From: Arthrobacter sp. C2 | GTDB lineage: Bacteria; Actinomycetota; Actinomycetes; Actinomycetales; Micrococcaceae | Length of the DNA: 64,000 bases | Assembly: GCA_024207135.1 (NCBI GenBank) | Contig: CP042428.1 | Coordinates: 2,108,001-2,172,000, forward strand | Reading direction: 5' to 3' | Shown here: in pieces, positions 24,155 to 32,992 of the stretch | How the letters are laid out: each line of letters begins with the position of its first letter | Numbering within the stretch: the stretch's first letter is position 1 | The notes under the pieces: model-generated | Told to the model about the DNA's origin: nothing | Database searches by the model: none | The model's input: the letters and a program-made list of their open reading frames with translations, nothing else | Made by a program: the position numbers and the translations under genes

Positions 24155-24640
24155 ATGAACAACCCGACCCCCACCATCTACCGCACCGAGGGTGAGAACA
24201 CCGTCTACGCCAACTCCGACGGAGTCGTCGTCCCCGTGGTCACCCGCAAGGGCGCCGAAGACACCAACACCGCGCAATCCGGCGACTGCATCCGCGTCTC
24301 CGGGGTCAGCATCCAGCACACCCCGGCCACCAAGCTCTGGTTCGGGCAGGTCTCCAACACCCCCGGATACCGGTCCCTCCCCCACCACCACGGCGAGGCC
24401 GAAACCGGCGGCTACGTGCTGCGCGGCCACGGACGGATCTACTTCGGCGAGAACTACGAGCAGTTCCTGGACATGACCGCCGGCGACTGGGTCTTTGTCC
24501 CGCCGTTCATGCCGCATGTCGAGGCCAACATGTCGATCACCGAGGACCTCGTCTGGCTCACCGCCCGCACCCCGGAAAACATCGTGGTGAACCTCGAAGA
24601 AGTCGCCGACGAAACCCTGGAAGGATACCGCCGGGCATGA
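24155..24640 (+). CDS. Single-domain cupin protein
   Basis: 161 residues, one cupin barrel. The two metal motifs are visible: LPHHHGEAETGGYVLRGHG (His, His, Glu) and VPPFMPHVEAN (His). That set could hold Fe or Mn. Small cupins include the ring-cleaving 3-hydroxyanthranilate dioxygenase as well as isomerases and sensors, so an oxygenase role on an aminophenol is possible but unproven. AAGGAG precedes the ATG and the next gene overlaps by four bases (ATGA). Confidence 0.85.
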   Translation: MNNPTPTIYRTEGENTVYANSDGVVVPVVTRKGAEDTNTAQSGDCIRVSGVSIQHTPATKLWFGQVSNTPGYRSLPHHHGEAETGGYVLRGHGRIYFGENYEQFLDMTAGDWVFVPPFMPHVEANMSITEDLVWLTARTPENIVVNLEEVADETLEGYRRA

Positions 24641-25506
24641 GCTCACAAATCTTCCTTGACGCCATCGATTTGACCGCCTGCGAGGCCGAGGTCTTTGACA
24701 CGGCTTTCACCGCCATCCCCCAATATGTTCCGTGGCCCAAGGCCTACGGCGGGGACATGGTGGCCCAGGGCGCCTCGGCCATGATGCGCTCGGTGGACGG
24801 GGACAGGGAACTGCACTCGATGCATTCATACTTCCTGCGCCCCGTGGACATGCACGTTCCGGTCCGCTACGAGGTCGAGCTGATGCGCGATGGCCGCGGC
24901 TACTCCACCCGCCAGGTCCGAGGCTTCCAAAACGGCAAGGCCGTCTACACCGCCCTGGGATCCTTCCACGTGCCGGAGTCCGGTCCCGAACAGTCCTCCG
25001 CGGCACCGGCCGAATTCCTGGACCTGGATCCCGAAACCCTGGCCAGCGCGGCCAGCGTCCTGGCCTCTGCCGAGGGCCCTGCCGCCGAGTACTGGTCCAC
25101 CGGCCGGTCTTTCGACATGCGCCACGTTCCCGGGGCCCTGTACCTCGAGGTCGACGGCAAGCCCTCGGCCCACCAGGCGGTCTGGGTCAAGGCGTTCACC
25201 GAACTTCCCGATGACCAGATCACCCAGCGCGCGGCCCTGGCCTATGTGTGCGACTACACCATCCTGGAACCGCTGTTGCGGACCCAGAACCTGTCCTGGA
25301 GCACCGAAGGACTCGTCACCGCGAGCCTTGACCACTCCATGTGGTTCCATCGCAGCGGTCGCGTGGATGATTGGGTGCTCTACGTCCAGGAAGCCATCTC
25401 CAGCCAAAACAACCGCGGCTTGGCATTGGGCCGCTTCTACACCCGCGGGGGCCAGCTGCTGGCCACCGTCGCCCAGGAGGGCATGATCCGCGGACCGCGC
25501 GGCTAA
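24637..25506 (+). CDS. TesB-type acyl-CoA thioesterase
   Basis: 289 residues, a double hot-dog fold of the TesB/acyl-CoA thioesterase II family. The N-terminal half has PWPKAYGGDMVAQGASAMMR and HSYFLRPVD; the C-terminal half has LAYVCDYTILEPLL and TASLDHSMWFHR, where the Asp, Gln and Thr/Ser catalytic residues sit. It releases a free acid from a CoA ester, which is odd beside a CoA ligase unless the ester is modified in between. It is translationally coupled to the cupin. Confidence 0.87.
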   Translation: MSSQIFLDAIDLTACEAEVFDTAFTAIPQYVPWPKAYGGDMVAQGASAMMRSVDGDRELHSMHSYFLRPVDMHVPVRYEVELMRDGRGYSTRQVRGFQNGKAVYTALGSFHVPESGPEQSSAAPAEFLDLDPETLASAASVLASAEGPAAEYWSTGRSFDMRHVPGALYLEVDGKPSAHQAVWVKAFTELPDDQITQRAALAYVCDYTILEPLLRTQNLSWSTEGLVTASLDHSMWFHRSGRVDDWVLYVQEAISSQNNRGLALGRFYTRGGQLLATVAQEGMIRGPRG

Positions 25507-25565
25507 GGCACCACAAGCACCATTGCAATCTTGAAAATCGACTCCTGGAAAGAGACGGCAAGTTC

Positions 25566-27197
25566 ATGGAATTATCGCTTTCGGCCCATCAAGACACCTT
25601 CACGCGCGACCACCTGCCGCCGCACGAGTTGTGGCCAACCCTGGAATTCACGCTGCCCGAGCTGCAGTACCCGGAACGACTCAACGCCGCGACGGTGCTG
25701 ATCGACGACGCCGTGGCAAAGTTCGGGGCCGGTTCCCCGGCCCTGCTGGCCCCCGACGGAACGGTGCAAAGCTACGGGGAGCTGCTCACCCGCTCCAACC
25801 AGGTCGCCCAGGTGCTGGTCGAGGACTTCGGGATCGTCCCCGGAAACCGGGTCATGCTCCGGGCCCCCAACAACGCCTGGCTCGTGGCCTGCTGGCTCGG
25901 GGTTCTGAAGGCCGGCGCCGTCGTGGTCACCACCATGCCGGCCCTGCGCGCCCCGGAAATCGCCAAGCTGGCCCAGCTGACCAAGCCCGCCCTGATGCTG
26001 TGCGACCACCGCTTCCTGGATGACGCCCGCGACGCTGCTGGTTCCTCCTACCCGGTCGTGGCAGTCGGATCCCAGGACCCGGCGGATCTGGTGGCGCTCG
26101 CTGGCGCCAGGTCCGGCGAGTTCACCAACGTCGACACCGCGGCCGACGACGTGGCCCTGCTCGGCCCAACCTCCGGGACCACCGGGGTCCCGAAGATCAC
26201 CATGCACTTCCACCGCGACATCCTGGCCAACGCGGACACCTTCGCCCGGCACATCCTGCGGCCGACCGCCTCCGATGTCTTCGCCGGCTCCCCTCCGCTG
26301 GCCTTCACCTTTGGCCTGGGCGGACTGGTCGTCTTCCCGCTGCGCTTTGGCGCCAGCACCCTGCTCACCGAGCGCACCACCCCGGTGGAGCTTGCGCAGT
26401 TCTCCCATGACGCCGGTGCCACGATCCTCTTCACGGCACCCACCGCCTACCGCGCCATCCTCAAGGAAGGCAAAGCGGACCTGCTTCGCCCGCTGCGCAT
26501 TGCCGTCTCGGCCGGCGAGCACCTCCCGGCGGCCACCTGGGAAGCCGTCAAGGACGCCACCGGCCTGGAATTGATCGACGGAATCGGCTCGACCGAGCTG
26601 CTGCACGTGTTCATCTCGGCCGCCGGGGCGGACATCCGCCCCGGCACCACCGGAACTGCGGTTCCCGGCTACCGCGCAACGATTCTTGACCTTGACGGCA
26701 ACGAGCTTGGGCCCGACGAGGTCGGCCGGCTCGCGGTCATCGGCCCCACGGGCTGCCGGTACCTCGATGACGAGCGCCAGCATGCCTACGTCTCCAATGG
26801 CTGGAACGTCACCGGTGACACCTTCGTGCGCGACGCCGACGGCTACTTCACCTACCAGGCACGCAGCGACAACATGATCATTTCCTCCGGCTACAACATC
26901 GGCGGGCCCGAGGTCGAGGAGGCCATCATCCAGCACCCCGACGTTCTGGAAACCGCCGTCGTCGCACGCCCCGACGAACACCGCGGCTCGGTGGTCTGTG
27001 CCTTCGTGGTGCTCGTGGACGGGGTCACCGCTTCGGCCGAGAAGGCCAAGGAGCTCCAGGACTTCGTCAAGACCGTCATCGCACCCTACAAGTACCCGCG
27101 CGAGGTCCGCTTCGTCGACGAACTGCCCCGGAACCCCAGTGGCAAGCTCCAGCACTTCAAGCTGCGCGAGGCATTGGCCCAATCCCCGGCCCACTAG
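25566..27197 (+). CDS. 2-aminobenzoate/benzoate-CoA ligase family protein
   Basis: 543 residues, an adenylate-forming CoA ligase. The P-loop-like motif is LLGPTSGTTGVPK around residue 205; GIGSTELLHVF, the adenylate-binding GYNIGGPEVEEAI region and the C-terminal catalytic Lys in NPSGKLQH are present. Overall it looks like benzoate-CoA or 2-aminobenzoate-CoA ligases (LRAPEIAKLAQLTKP). It would convert anthranilate, ATP and CoA to anthraniloyl-CoA. The next gene encodes the matching CoA-ester hydroxylase, which supports the substrate assignment. ATG 25566 gives the family N-terminus; the upstream open frame overlaps the thioesterase. Confidence 0.88.
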   Translation: MELSLSAHQDTFTRDHLPPHELWPTLEFTLPELQYPERLNAATVLIDDAVAKFGAGSPALLAPDGTVQSYGELLTRSNQVAQVLVEDFGIVPGNRVMLRAPNNAWLVACWLGVLKAGAVVVTTMPALRAPEIAKLAQLTKPALMLCDHRFLDDARDAAGSSYPVVAVGSQDPADLVALAGARSGEFTNVDTAADDVALLGPTSGTTGVPKITMHFHRDILANADTFARHILRPTASDVFAGSPPLAFTFGLGGLVVFPLRFGASTLLTERTTPVELAQFSHDAGATILFTAPTAYRAILKEGKADLLRPLRIAVSAGEHLPAATWEAVKDATGLELIDGIGSTELLHVFISAAGADIRPGTTGTAVPGYRATILDLDGNELGPDEVGRLAVIGPTGCRYLDDERQHAYVSNGWNVTGDTFVRDADGYFTYQARSDNMIISSGYNIGGPEVEEAIIQHPDVLETAVVARPDEHRGSVVCAFVVLVDGVTASAEKAKELQDFVKTVIAPYKYPREVRFVDELPRNPSGKLQHFKLREALAQSPAH

Positions 27198-27293
27198 CCA
27201 CACTTCCCATAGTTTTCCCCCCGTCGGCACCGCACGGAACCGGAATCAGTCCCGGTCGCCGCAGCCCTGCCGACCCCAGATAAGGACCCAGAC

Positions 27294-29690
27294 ATGAAAA
27301 TTGCAGTTGTTGGCGGCGGCCCCGGCGGCCTGTACTTCGCGGCCCTGATGAAGCAGCTCGACCCGGCCCACGTGGTCACCGTCTGGGAGCGCAATGCCGC
27401 CTCGGACACCTTTGGCTTCGGCGTGGTCTTCTCGGACGAGACCCTCGGCGGGATCGGCAACGCCGACACCGTCATCGCCGATTACATGTCCCGGCGCTTC
27501 GCCCGCTGGAGCGACATCGACATCCACTTCCGCGGGCAGATGCACACCGTGGGCGGCCAGGGCTTTGCCGCCATGAGCCGCAAGGAACTGCTGCAGCTGC
27601 TGCAGCGCCGCGCCATCGAACTCGGCGTCGACGTGCGCTTCTCCACCATCGCCCCGGACGTGGAAGAGCTGTCGGCAAACTACGACCTGGTGCTGGCCGC
27701 GGATGGATTGAATTCCGCGATCCGCACCCGCTTCGCCGAGTCCTTCAAGCCGTCCCTGGATGCGCGCACTTCCAAGTACATGTGGCTGGGCACCGACCAG
27801 GTCTTTGAGGCCTTCAAGTTCTTCGTCAAGGAGACCGACGCCGGCACCATGCAGATCCACGGCTACCCGTACTCGGACGAGGGATCGACCTTCATCGTGG
27901 AAATGCACGAGGACGTCTGGCGCGCCGCTGGCTTCGACGAGACGCAGGACGAGGTCTTCTCCCCCGGGGTGAGCGACGAGAAGGCCGTTGCCAAGGTGAA
28001 GGAGATCTTCGCCGAGGAACTGGCCGGATACAACGTACTGACCAACAACTCGAAGTGGATCAACTTCACCACCGTGCGCAACGAGAACTGGCGCCACGAG
28101 AACATCGTGCTGCTGGGCGATGCCGCGCACACCGCGCACTTCTCCATCGGCTCGGGCACCAAGCTGGCCATGGAGGACTCCCTGGCCCTGGCCGCCTGCC
28201 TGCACGAACACCCCTCCGTCGATGCGGCTTTGGAAGCCTACGAGACCGAGCGCCGCCCGGTGGTGGCCTCGACCCAGCGTGCCGCCCAGGCCTCGCTGGA
28301 ATGGTTCGAGAACATCGGGCAGTACAAGGACCAGGACCCGGTGCAGTTCTGCTTCAACCTGCTCACCCGCTCCCGCCGCATCACCTATGAAAACCTGAAG
28401 CTGCGCGACACCGAGTTCGCGGCCAAGGTCGACGCCGACTTCGCCCGACTGTCCGGCTCCGCGGAATCCGCCCCGGCCATGTTCCAGCCCTACAAGATCG
28501 GCGAGCTGGAATTGGTGAACCGCGTGGTGGTCTCCCCCATGGACATGTACTCCGCGGTCGACGGCGTTCCCGGGGACTTCCACCTGGTCCACCTGGGGTC
28601 CAAGGCCATGGGCGGGGCCGGACTGGTGATGACCGAGATGGTCTGCGTCTCTCAGATCGGCCGGATCACTCCCGGTTGCACCGGCCTGTACAACGACGAA
28701 CAGGCAATCGCCTGGAAGCGCATCACCGACTACGTTCATGGGAACTCGAAGGCCAAGATCGGCGCGCAGATCGGGCATTCAGGGCGCAAGGGCTCCACCA
28801 GGCTCATGTGGGAGGGCATCGACGAACCGCTGGAAACCGGCAACTGGGAGGTGCTGGCCGCCAGCGCGATCCCCTACGGCGAGGGCTGCCACGTGCCGGT
28901 GGAAATGGACCGCGCCGCGATGGATACGGTCCGCGACGAGTTTGTCGCCGCGGCCCGCCGCGCCGATGCGGCGGGCTTCGACCTGCTGGAACTGCACGCC
29001 GCGCACGGCTACCTGCTCTCCTCCTTCCTCTCCCCGCTGTCCAACCAGCGCAGCGACGAGTACGGCGGATCCCTGGAAAACCGCCTGCGCTACCCGCTGG
29101 AGGTGCTCGATGCGGTGCGCGCGGCGTGGCCGGCGCACAAGCCGATCGGCGTGCGCATCTCCGCCACCGACTGGACCGAGGGCGGGAACACCGAGGACGA
29201 TGCGTTGGCCATCGCCGCCTCGTTCATCGACCACGGGGTCAAGTCCATCGACGTGTCCTCCGGGCAGATCGTGCGCAACGAGTCCCCGGCGTTCGGGCGC
29301 AGCTACCAGACGCCGTTCGCGGACAAGATCCGCAACCAGGTCGCCGCAGCTGCCGGCGTCGCGGTCATCGCGGTGGGCGCGATCTCCTCCTACGACGACG
29401 TGAACTCGATCCTGTTGGCCGGACGTGCCGACCTGGTCGCACTGGGCCGCACGCACCTGTACAACCCCGCCTGGACGCTGCAGGCAGCAGCGGAGCAGGA
29501 ATACCTCGGGGACGGCGCCACTTGGCCGCTGCCGTTCAAGGCCGGGCGCCGCAAGCCGCCCAGCGCCCGCACCGACGCGGTCCGCCCGCGCCTGTCCCTG
29601 CTGAAGGAAGACGAGCTCGACGAGCAGGTCCACCTGCGCTGGACCCCGGCCAAGGCCACCGCAGCCAAGAACCTGGTGCCTAGCGCCTAG
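27294..29690 (+). CDS. 2-aminobenzoyl-CoA monooxygenase/reductase or salicylyl-CoA 5-hydroxylase
   Basis: 798 residues, two fused flavoenzymes. Residues 1 to about 390 are an FAD aromatic hydroxylase (VVGGGPGGLYFA, AADGLNSAIRTRF, LLGDAAHTAHFSIGSG). Residues about 400-770 are an FMN old-yellow-enzyme domain (HAAHGYLLSSFLSPLSNQR, DEYGGSLENR). This architecture is known from anthraniloyl-CoA monooxygenase/reductase of aerobic anthranilate degraders, which hydroxylates C5 and reduces the ring, and from proteins annotated as salicylyl-CoA 5-hydroxylase. The preceding ligase makes the substrate. It closes the operon before two terminators. Confidence 0.92.
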   Translation: MKIAVVGGGPGGLYFAALMKQLDPAHVVTVWERNAASDTFGFGVVFSDETLGGIGNADTVIADYMSRRFARWSDIDIHFRGQMHTVGGQGFAAMSRKELLQLLQRRAIELGVDVRFSTIAPDVEELSANYDLVLAADGLNSAIRTRFAESFKPSLDARTSKYMWLGTDQVFEAFKFFVKETDAGTMQIHGYPYSDEGSTFIVEMHEDVWRAAGFDETQDEVFSPGVSDEKAVAKVKEIFAEELAGYNVLTNNSKWINFTTVRNENWRHENIVLLGDAAHTAHFSIGSGTKLAMEDSLALAACLHEHPSVDAALEAYETERRPVVASTQRAAQASLEWFENIGQYKDQDPVQFCFNLLTRSRRITYENLKLRDTEFAAKVDADFARLSGSAESAPAMFQPYKIGELELVNRVVVSPMDMYSAVDGVPGDFHLVHLGSKAMGGAGLVMTEMVCVSQIGRITPGCTGLYNDEQAIAWKRITDYVHGNSKAKIGAQIGHSGRKGSTRLMWEGIDEPLETGNWEVLAASAIPYGEGCHVPVEMDRAAMDTVRDEFVAAARRADAAGFDLLELHAAHGYLLSSFLSPLSNQRSDEYGGSLENRLRYPLEVLDAVRAAWPAHKPIGVRISATDWTEGGNTEDDALAIAASFIDHGVKSIDVSSGQIVRNESPAFGRSYQTPFADKIRNQVAAAAGVAVIAVGAISSYDDVNSILLAGRADLVALGRTHLYNPAWTLQAAAEQEYLGDGATWPLPFKAGRRKPPSARTDAVRPRLSLLKEDELDEQVHLRWTPAKATAAKNLVPSA

Positions 29691-29704
29691 CATCGGAAGC
29701 AGGG

Positions 29705-29747
29705 AGGGAGTGGCTCGATTCGCGTGAAGCGGGCCGAGCCGCTCCCT
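29705..29747 (+). terminator. Hairpin terminator of the catabolic operon
   Basis: AGGGAGTGGCTCG pairs with CGAGCCGCTCCCT (one mismatch), 15 nt after the stop codon. Confidence 0.75.
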
Positions 29748-29799
29748 CTGTGCATTCCCGCCAAGATCCGGAGCGGCGCCACGCAGAAGACGCAGAAAT

Positions 29800-29844
29800 G
29801 CGCGGAGTGCCGGCGGGGAACGTTTCCCACCTGGCACTCCGCGC
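29800..29844 (-). terminator. Hairpin terminator of the ThDP operon
   Basis: GCGCGGAGTGCC and GGCACTCCGCGC form a perfect 12-bp stem just past the ThDP enzyme stop on the minus strand. Confidence 0.75.
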
Positions 29845-29865
29845 CGGTGATTCCGGGCGATTGCC

Positions 29866-31524
29866 TCAGTGCCCCTTGAAGGCCTCCGCGAGCCACCAGG
29901 CACCCGAGTCCGAGGCGATCTTCGCGTCGATGACCAGCGGCCTGCCCGGGCTTGAATCCAGCCAGGTCTGCACCGCGTCCAGGTCCGCGAGCGTGCGAAC
30001 GGTGATCCCGTCGGCGCCGAAGCCGCGGCCGATGGCGGCGAAGTCGGTGTCCGGGAATTGCACGATGCCCATGTCCGCTTCCGGGTTCCCGGTCCCAAAG
30101 TGGTGCACCTCGGCGCCGTAGGCCGCGTCGTTGTACACGATGCAGACCAGCGGCATGCCCAGCCGCACCGCGGTGTCCAACTCGGCGATGGCCATGTGGA
30201 AGCCGCCGTCGCCGGTGCCCAGCACCGGCATGCGTCCCGGTTGCGCCAGGCCCGCACCGATGGCCGTGTACAGGCCCAGCCCGATGGACTGGAACGCCTG
30301 GGTGAAGCAGAAGCCGAATTCGTCGGGCACCGAGAGGTACTGGCTGGGGTAGCCCATGAAGTTCCCGGAATCCACGCTGACGATGCGTTCGGCCGGCAGC
30401 AGCTCGTCGAGCCGCTTGGTCAGCGCGCGCGGGTCGATCAGCCGAGCATCCGAGAGGTCATCGAAGTCGACCTGGTTCCAGTCGATGGATTCCTTGATGC
30501 GCGCGGCGACCGCGGCGATGCGGTAGCCCTCGCGGGCTTCGGCGCTTCGGCCAAGAAGTTCTTCGAGCACGTCGGCGGCGCACTGCGCCGAGTCCCCCAC
30601 GATGCCCAGGTCGATGGGCCGGTTGGCACCCAGCGCCTGTTCCTCCACATCGACCTGGACGACCCTGGTGCCGGTGCCGATCAGGTGCCCGTGGCGCATG
30701 GTCCACATGTTCAGCGCGCAGCCGAAGCCGATGATGAGGTCCGCGTCGGTGATCAGCTCGGCCGCCAGCGGCGAGGAGAACCCGCCGGAGATGCCGAGGT
30801 TGAATTCGTCCTCGTTGAACAGGCCCTTGGCCACCGCGGAGGTCGCCACCAAGGCACCCGTGTGCCGGGCCAGGTCCAGGATCTCGTCCCTGGCGCCGCG
30901 CCCTCCGCGGCCGGCGACGAACACCGGGCGCGTGGCCTTGCCGATCAGCTCCGCGAGGGCCTCCACCGAGGCGCGCGAAGGCCGGATTGGTTCTGCCGGG
31001 GCCACGGTAGCTGTCGCTTGGGTCTGCTCGGCCGGGGCTTCTTGCGCCTGGACGTTCAGCGGCAGGTTCAACACGACGGTGCGACGGTCGTTCACCGCTC
31101 GCCGGTAGGCACGCACCGTGTCCGCCACCGCGCTGGCTGCGCTGTGGACCCGTTCCGGGATGGCGTAGACCGAGGCGGCGAAGCCGTCCTGGTCCATGGC
31201 GAAGTTCGAGTAGACCGCCGACGGCGCCGCCTCGGCGGCCAGCACGATCATCGGGGTGCGGGACTTGGCCGCCTCCCCGATCCCGGTTGCCGCGTTGGTT
31301 AGCCCGCAGCCCTGGTGCACCGACAGCAGGGCCACCTTCCCGCTGGTGCGCGCGTAGGCATCGGACATGGTGGCGGCCCCGCCCTCGTGCCGGGCGGCGG
31401 TGAAGGGAACCCCGTGTTCGACCAGGGTGTTGGTGATGGTGAAGTTGCCCGAGCCCACCACTCCGAAGCAGTGGCCGACGCCGAGTTCGGCCAGGGTCTT
31501 GCCGACGAGTTGTGCAACGTTCAT
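29866..31524 (-). CDS. ThDP enzyme, benzoylformate-decarboxylase-like
   Basis: 552 residues with the three ThDP-enzyme domains. The cofactor Glu is in ARHEGGAATMSDAYAR (about residue 47), and the GDG-N motif is GTGDGGFHMAIAELD with Asn in IVYNDAAYG. Ser in GSGNFT and His in LSVHQGCGLTN match the positions of the catalytic Ser and His70 of benzoylformate decarboxylase, whereas acetolactate synthase lacks the His. The ATG overlaps the stop of the cyclase gene (ATGA). If the cyclase makes isatinate (2-aminobenzoylformate), this enzyme would decarboxylate it. Confidence 0.87.
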   Translation of the reverse strand: MNVAQLVGKTLAELGVGHCFGVVGSGNFTITNTLVEHGVPFTAARHEGGAATMSDAYARTSGKVALLSVHQGCGLTNAATGIGEAAKSRTPMIVLAAEAAPSAVYSNFAMDQDGFAASVYAIPERVHSAASAVADTVRAYRRAVNDRRTVVLNLPLNVQAQEAPAEQTQATATVAPAEPIRPSRASVEALAELIGKATRPVFVAGRGGRGARDEILDLARHTGALVATSAVAKGLFNEDEFNLGISGGFSSPLAAELITDADLIIGFGCALNMWTMRHGHLIGTGTRVVQVDVEEQALGANRPIDLGIVGDSAQCAADVLEELLGRSAEAREGYRIAAVAARIKESIDWNQVDFDDLSDARLIDPRALTKRLDELLPAERIVSVDSGNFMGYPSQYLSVPDEFGFCFTQAFQSIGLGLYTAIGAGLAQPGRMPVLGTGDGGFHMAIAELDTAVRLGMPLVCIVYNDAAYGAEVHHFGTGNPEADMGIVQFPDTDFAAIGRGFGADGITVRTLADLDAVQTWLDSSPGRPLVIDAKIASDSGAWWLAEAFKGH

Positions 31525-32303
31525 GGTCGGTTCCTTCCGACCATGGCCAGCACGCGCGTCGGGGCGCCGGTGCCGCCGACGATCGGCAGCGGGGCCACCA
31601 CGACCATGGCCCCGTGGGTGGGCAGCTTGTCAAGGTTTTTCAGCGACGTGATGCCGTATTTGTCGGCGCCCAGCAGGAAGTGGTGCATCGGGAACGGCGG
31701 GTTCAGCGCCCCGGCGTTCCCGGCATCGATGCCCACGGTTTCCACACCGACGCCGGAGATGTCCAGCTCCTCGGCGATCCACTTGGCACACTCCGCGGTG
31801 AAGCCCGGGGTGTGGGAGCCGTGCTCATCCAGGTTCAGGAATGCCTGCTTGTCATGGTCAAAACGATCCCAGCCGGTGCGGAAGAGCAACCACGAATTGG
31901 CCGGGAAGGGCCCGTGTTCCTCCTGCCAGGCAACCAGGTGCTCGACGTCGATCAGGAAGTCGGGGTCCGCGGCTGATTGTTCGCTGAAATCCAGGACCAC
32001 CGCGGGGCCGACGAGGCGTTCGGGATCGAGCTGGGAGACATCCTTGCCCTCGCGCCCGGAGACCCAGTGGATCGGCGCGTCGATGTGGGTGCCGATGTGT
32101 TCGCCGGTGTGGATGTTGTGGTGCTTCCAGAACGGGCCGGGCTCGTTGTACCCGGAGACCTCCTCGATGCTGAAATCGATCAGGTTGGCGAACGGCTCGG
32201 GCAGCACCAACGTGGGCGTCTGCGCCGAAAGCGGCGCGGTCAGGTCGAAGAGCTCGACCGTGCCGGCCGCAAGAGAGGAAAGGAAGCTGTGGACGGGGCT
32301 CAT
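31521..32303 (-). CDS. Cyclase-family hydrolase, isatin hydrolase or kynurenine formamidase type
   Basis: 260 residues with the metal-binding HTGEHIGTHIDAPIHW motif (His-x3-His-x-Asp type), GIDAGN and a C-terminal catalytic region. The family opens cyclic amides or cleaves formamides with Mn or Zn: isatin hydrolase and KynB are the known aromatic members. No tryptophan dioxygenase or kynureninase gene is in the window, while a benzoylformate-decarboxylase-like gene overlaps it downstream, so isatin hydrolase fits better. Its start lies 82 nt after the thioesterase gene on the same strand. Confidence 0.85.
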   Translation of the reverse strand: MSPVHSFLSSLAAGTVELFDLTAPLSAQTPTLVLPEPFANLIDFSIEEVSGYNEPGPFWKHHNIHTGEHIGTHIDAPIHWVSGREGKDVSQLDPERLVGPAVVLDFSEQSAADPDFLIDVEHLVAWQEEHGPFPANSWLLFRTGWDRFDHDKQAFLNLDEHGSHTPGFTAECAKWIAEELDISGVGVETVGIDAGNAGALNPPFPMHHFLLGADKYGITSLKNLDKLPTHGAMVVVAPLPIVGGTGAPTRVLAMVGRNRP

Positions 32304-32385
32304 AATGGGTCTCCAATGTTGTTGGTGGCCAGATTGCAGATTCCGGTCAGGCTAGCAGCGAACCGTGGTCGCTTGCATGCCCTTC

Positions 32386-32898
32386 TCAGATGGTGGATCG
32401 TTGTTTCAGCGCGGCAAGCACCGTCTCCGGCCAGGGTGACGATTTTTCGGCGCCTTCCGGCACGCAAACCGTTACAAAGCGGCCTTCGGCCGCGAGCACG
32501 GAATCGCGTCCTTCGTGTGGATGTCCCCAGACCTTGAAGGCAAAGGACATGGAGGAGGATCCGACATGTTCAATAACCACTGCGGTGGTCACCCGTTGCC
32601 CGAAGTAGAGTTTTGCGCGGTAGTCGATTTCATGTCGTACCCGAGGTGCATTTCCGAAGTAGGAAACGACGCCGAGCTCCCGAAAGAGCCTGGCTTCGGC
32701 GGCCTCGACAAACCGCATGACCACGGAGTTGTGTTGGTGTCCTGCCGCATCGGTGTCGATCCATTCGATGTGGCGCTCCAACACGCTGCCGGCTACTCCC
32801 GACGCGAGAAATTCCCCTGCCGCATCCGCAACGGCAGCGGCTTTCACTCCACCATTGTCACTCGATTTTCCGATCATCGTAAAGTTTTCTCCATCCAT
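32386..32898 (-). CDS. 4HBT-type acyl-CoA thioesterase
   Basis: 170 residues, single hot-dog fold. The catalytic Asp lies in IEWIDTDAAGHQHNS, the motif of 4-hydroxybenzoyl-CoA thioesterases. It hydrolyses aryl- or acyl-CoA esters. It is the first gene of the minus-strand operon with the cyclase and ThDP enzyme. The start may be ATG 32898, or ATG 32877 which has GGAGA about 11 nt upstream. It is the second thioesterase in this cluster. Confidence 0.85.
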   Translation of the reverse strand: MDGENFTMIGKSSDNGGVKAAAVADAAGEFLASGVAGSVLERHIEWIDTDAAGHQHNSVVMRFVEAAEARLFRELGVVSYFGNAPRVRHEIDYRAKLYFGQRVTTAVVIEHVGSSSMSFAFKVWGHPHEGRDSVLAAEGRFVTVCVPEGAEKSSPWPETVLAALKQRSTI

Positions 32899-32901
32899 CC
32901 A

Positions 32902-32931
32902 TTGTTACGCACGTCACTTTAACGACATAAT
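32902..32931 (+). promoter_or_regulatory. Candidate promoter of the AAHS transporter
   Basis: TTGTTA and CATAAT with an 18-nt spacer, reading towards the MFS gene. It overlaps the candidate operator at 32904. Confidence 0.4.
32904..32917. promoter_or_regulatory. Second candidate PaaX-family operator
   Basis: GTTACGCACGTCAC lies in the only divergent control region of the transporter and the thioesterase-cyclase-ThDP operon. It resembles the reverse of the site at 23175 and overlaps the candidate promoter, as a repressor site would. Confidence 0.35.
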
Positions 32932-32992
32932 ACAAGCATTCGCTGTTCCACCTCCATCAAGACTTGACCCCTTCATACGAGGAGCCCTAAGC

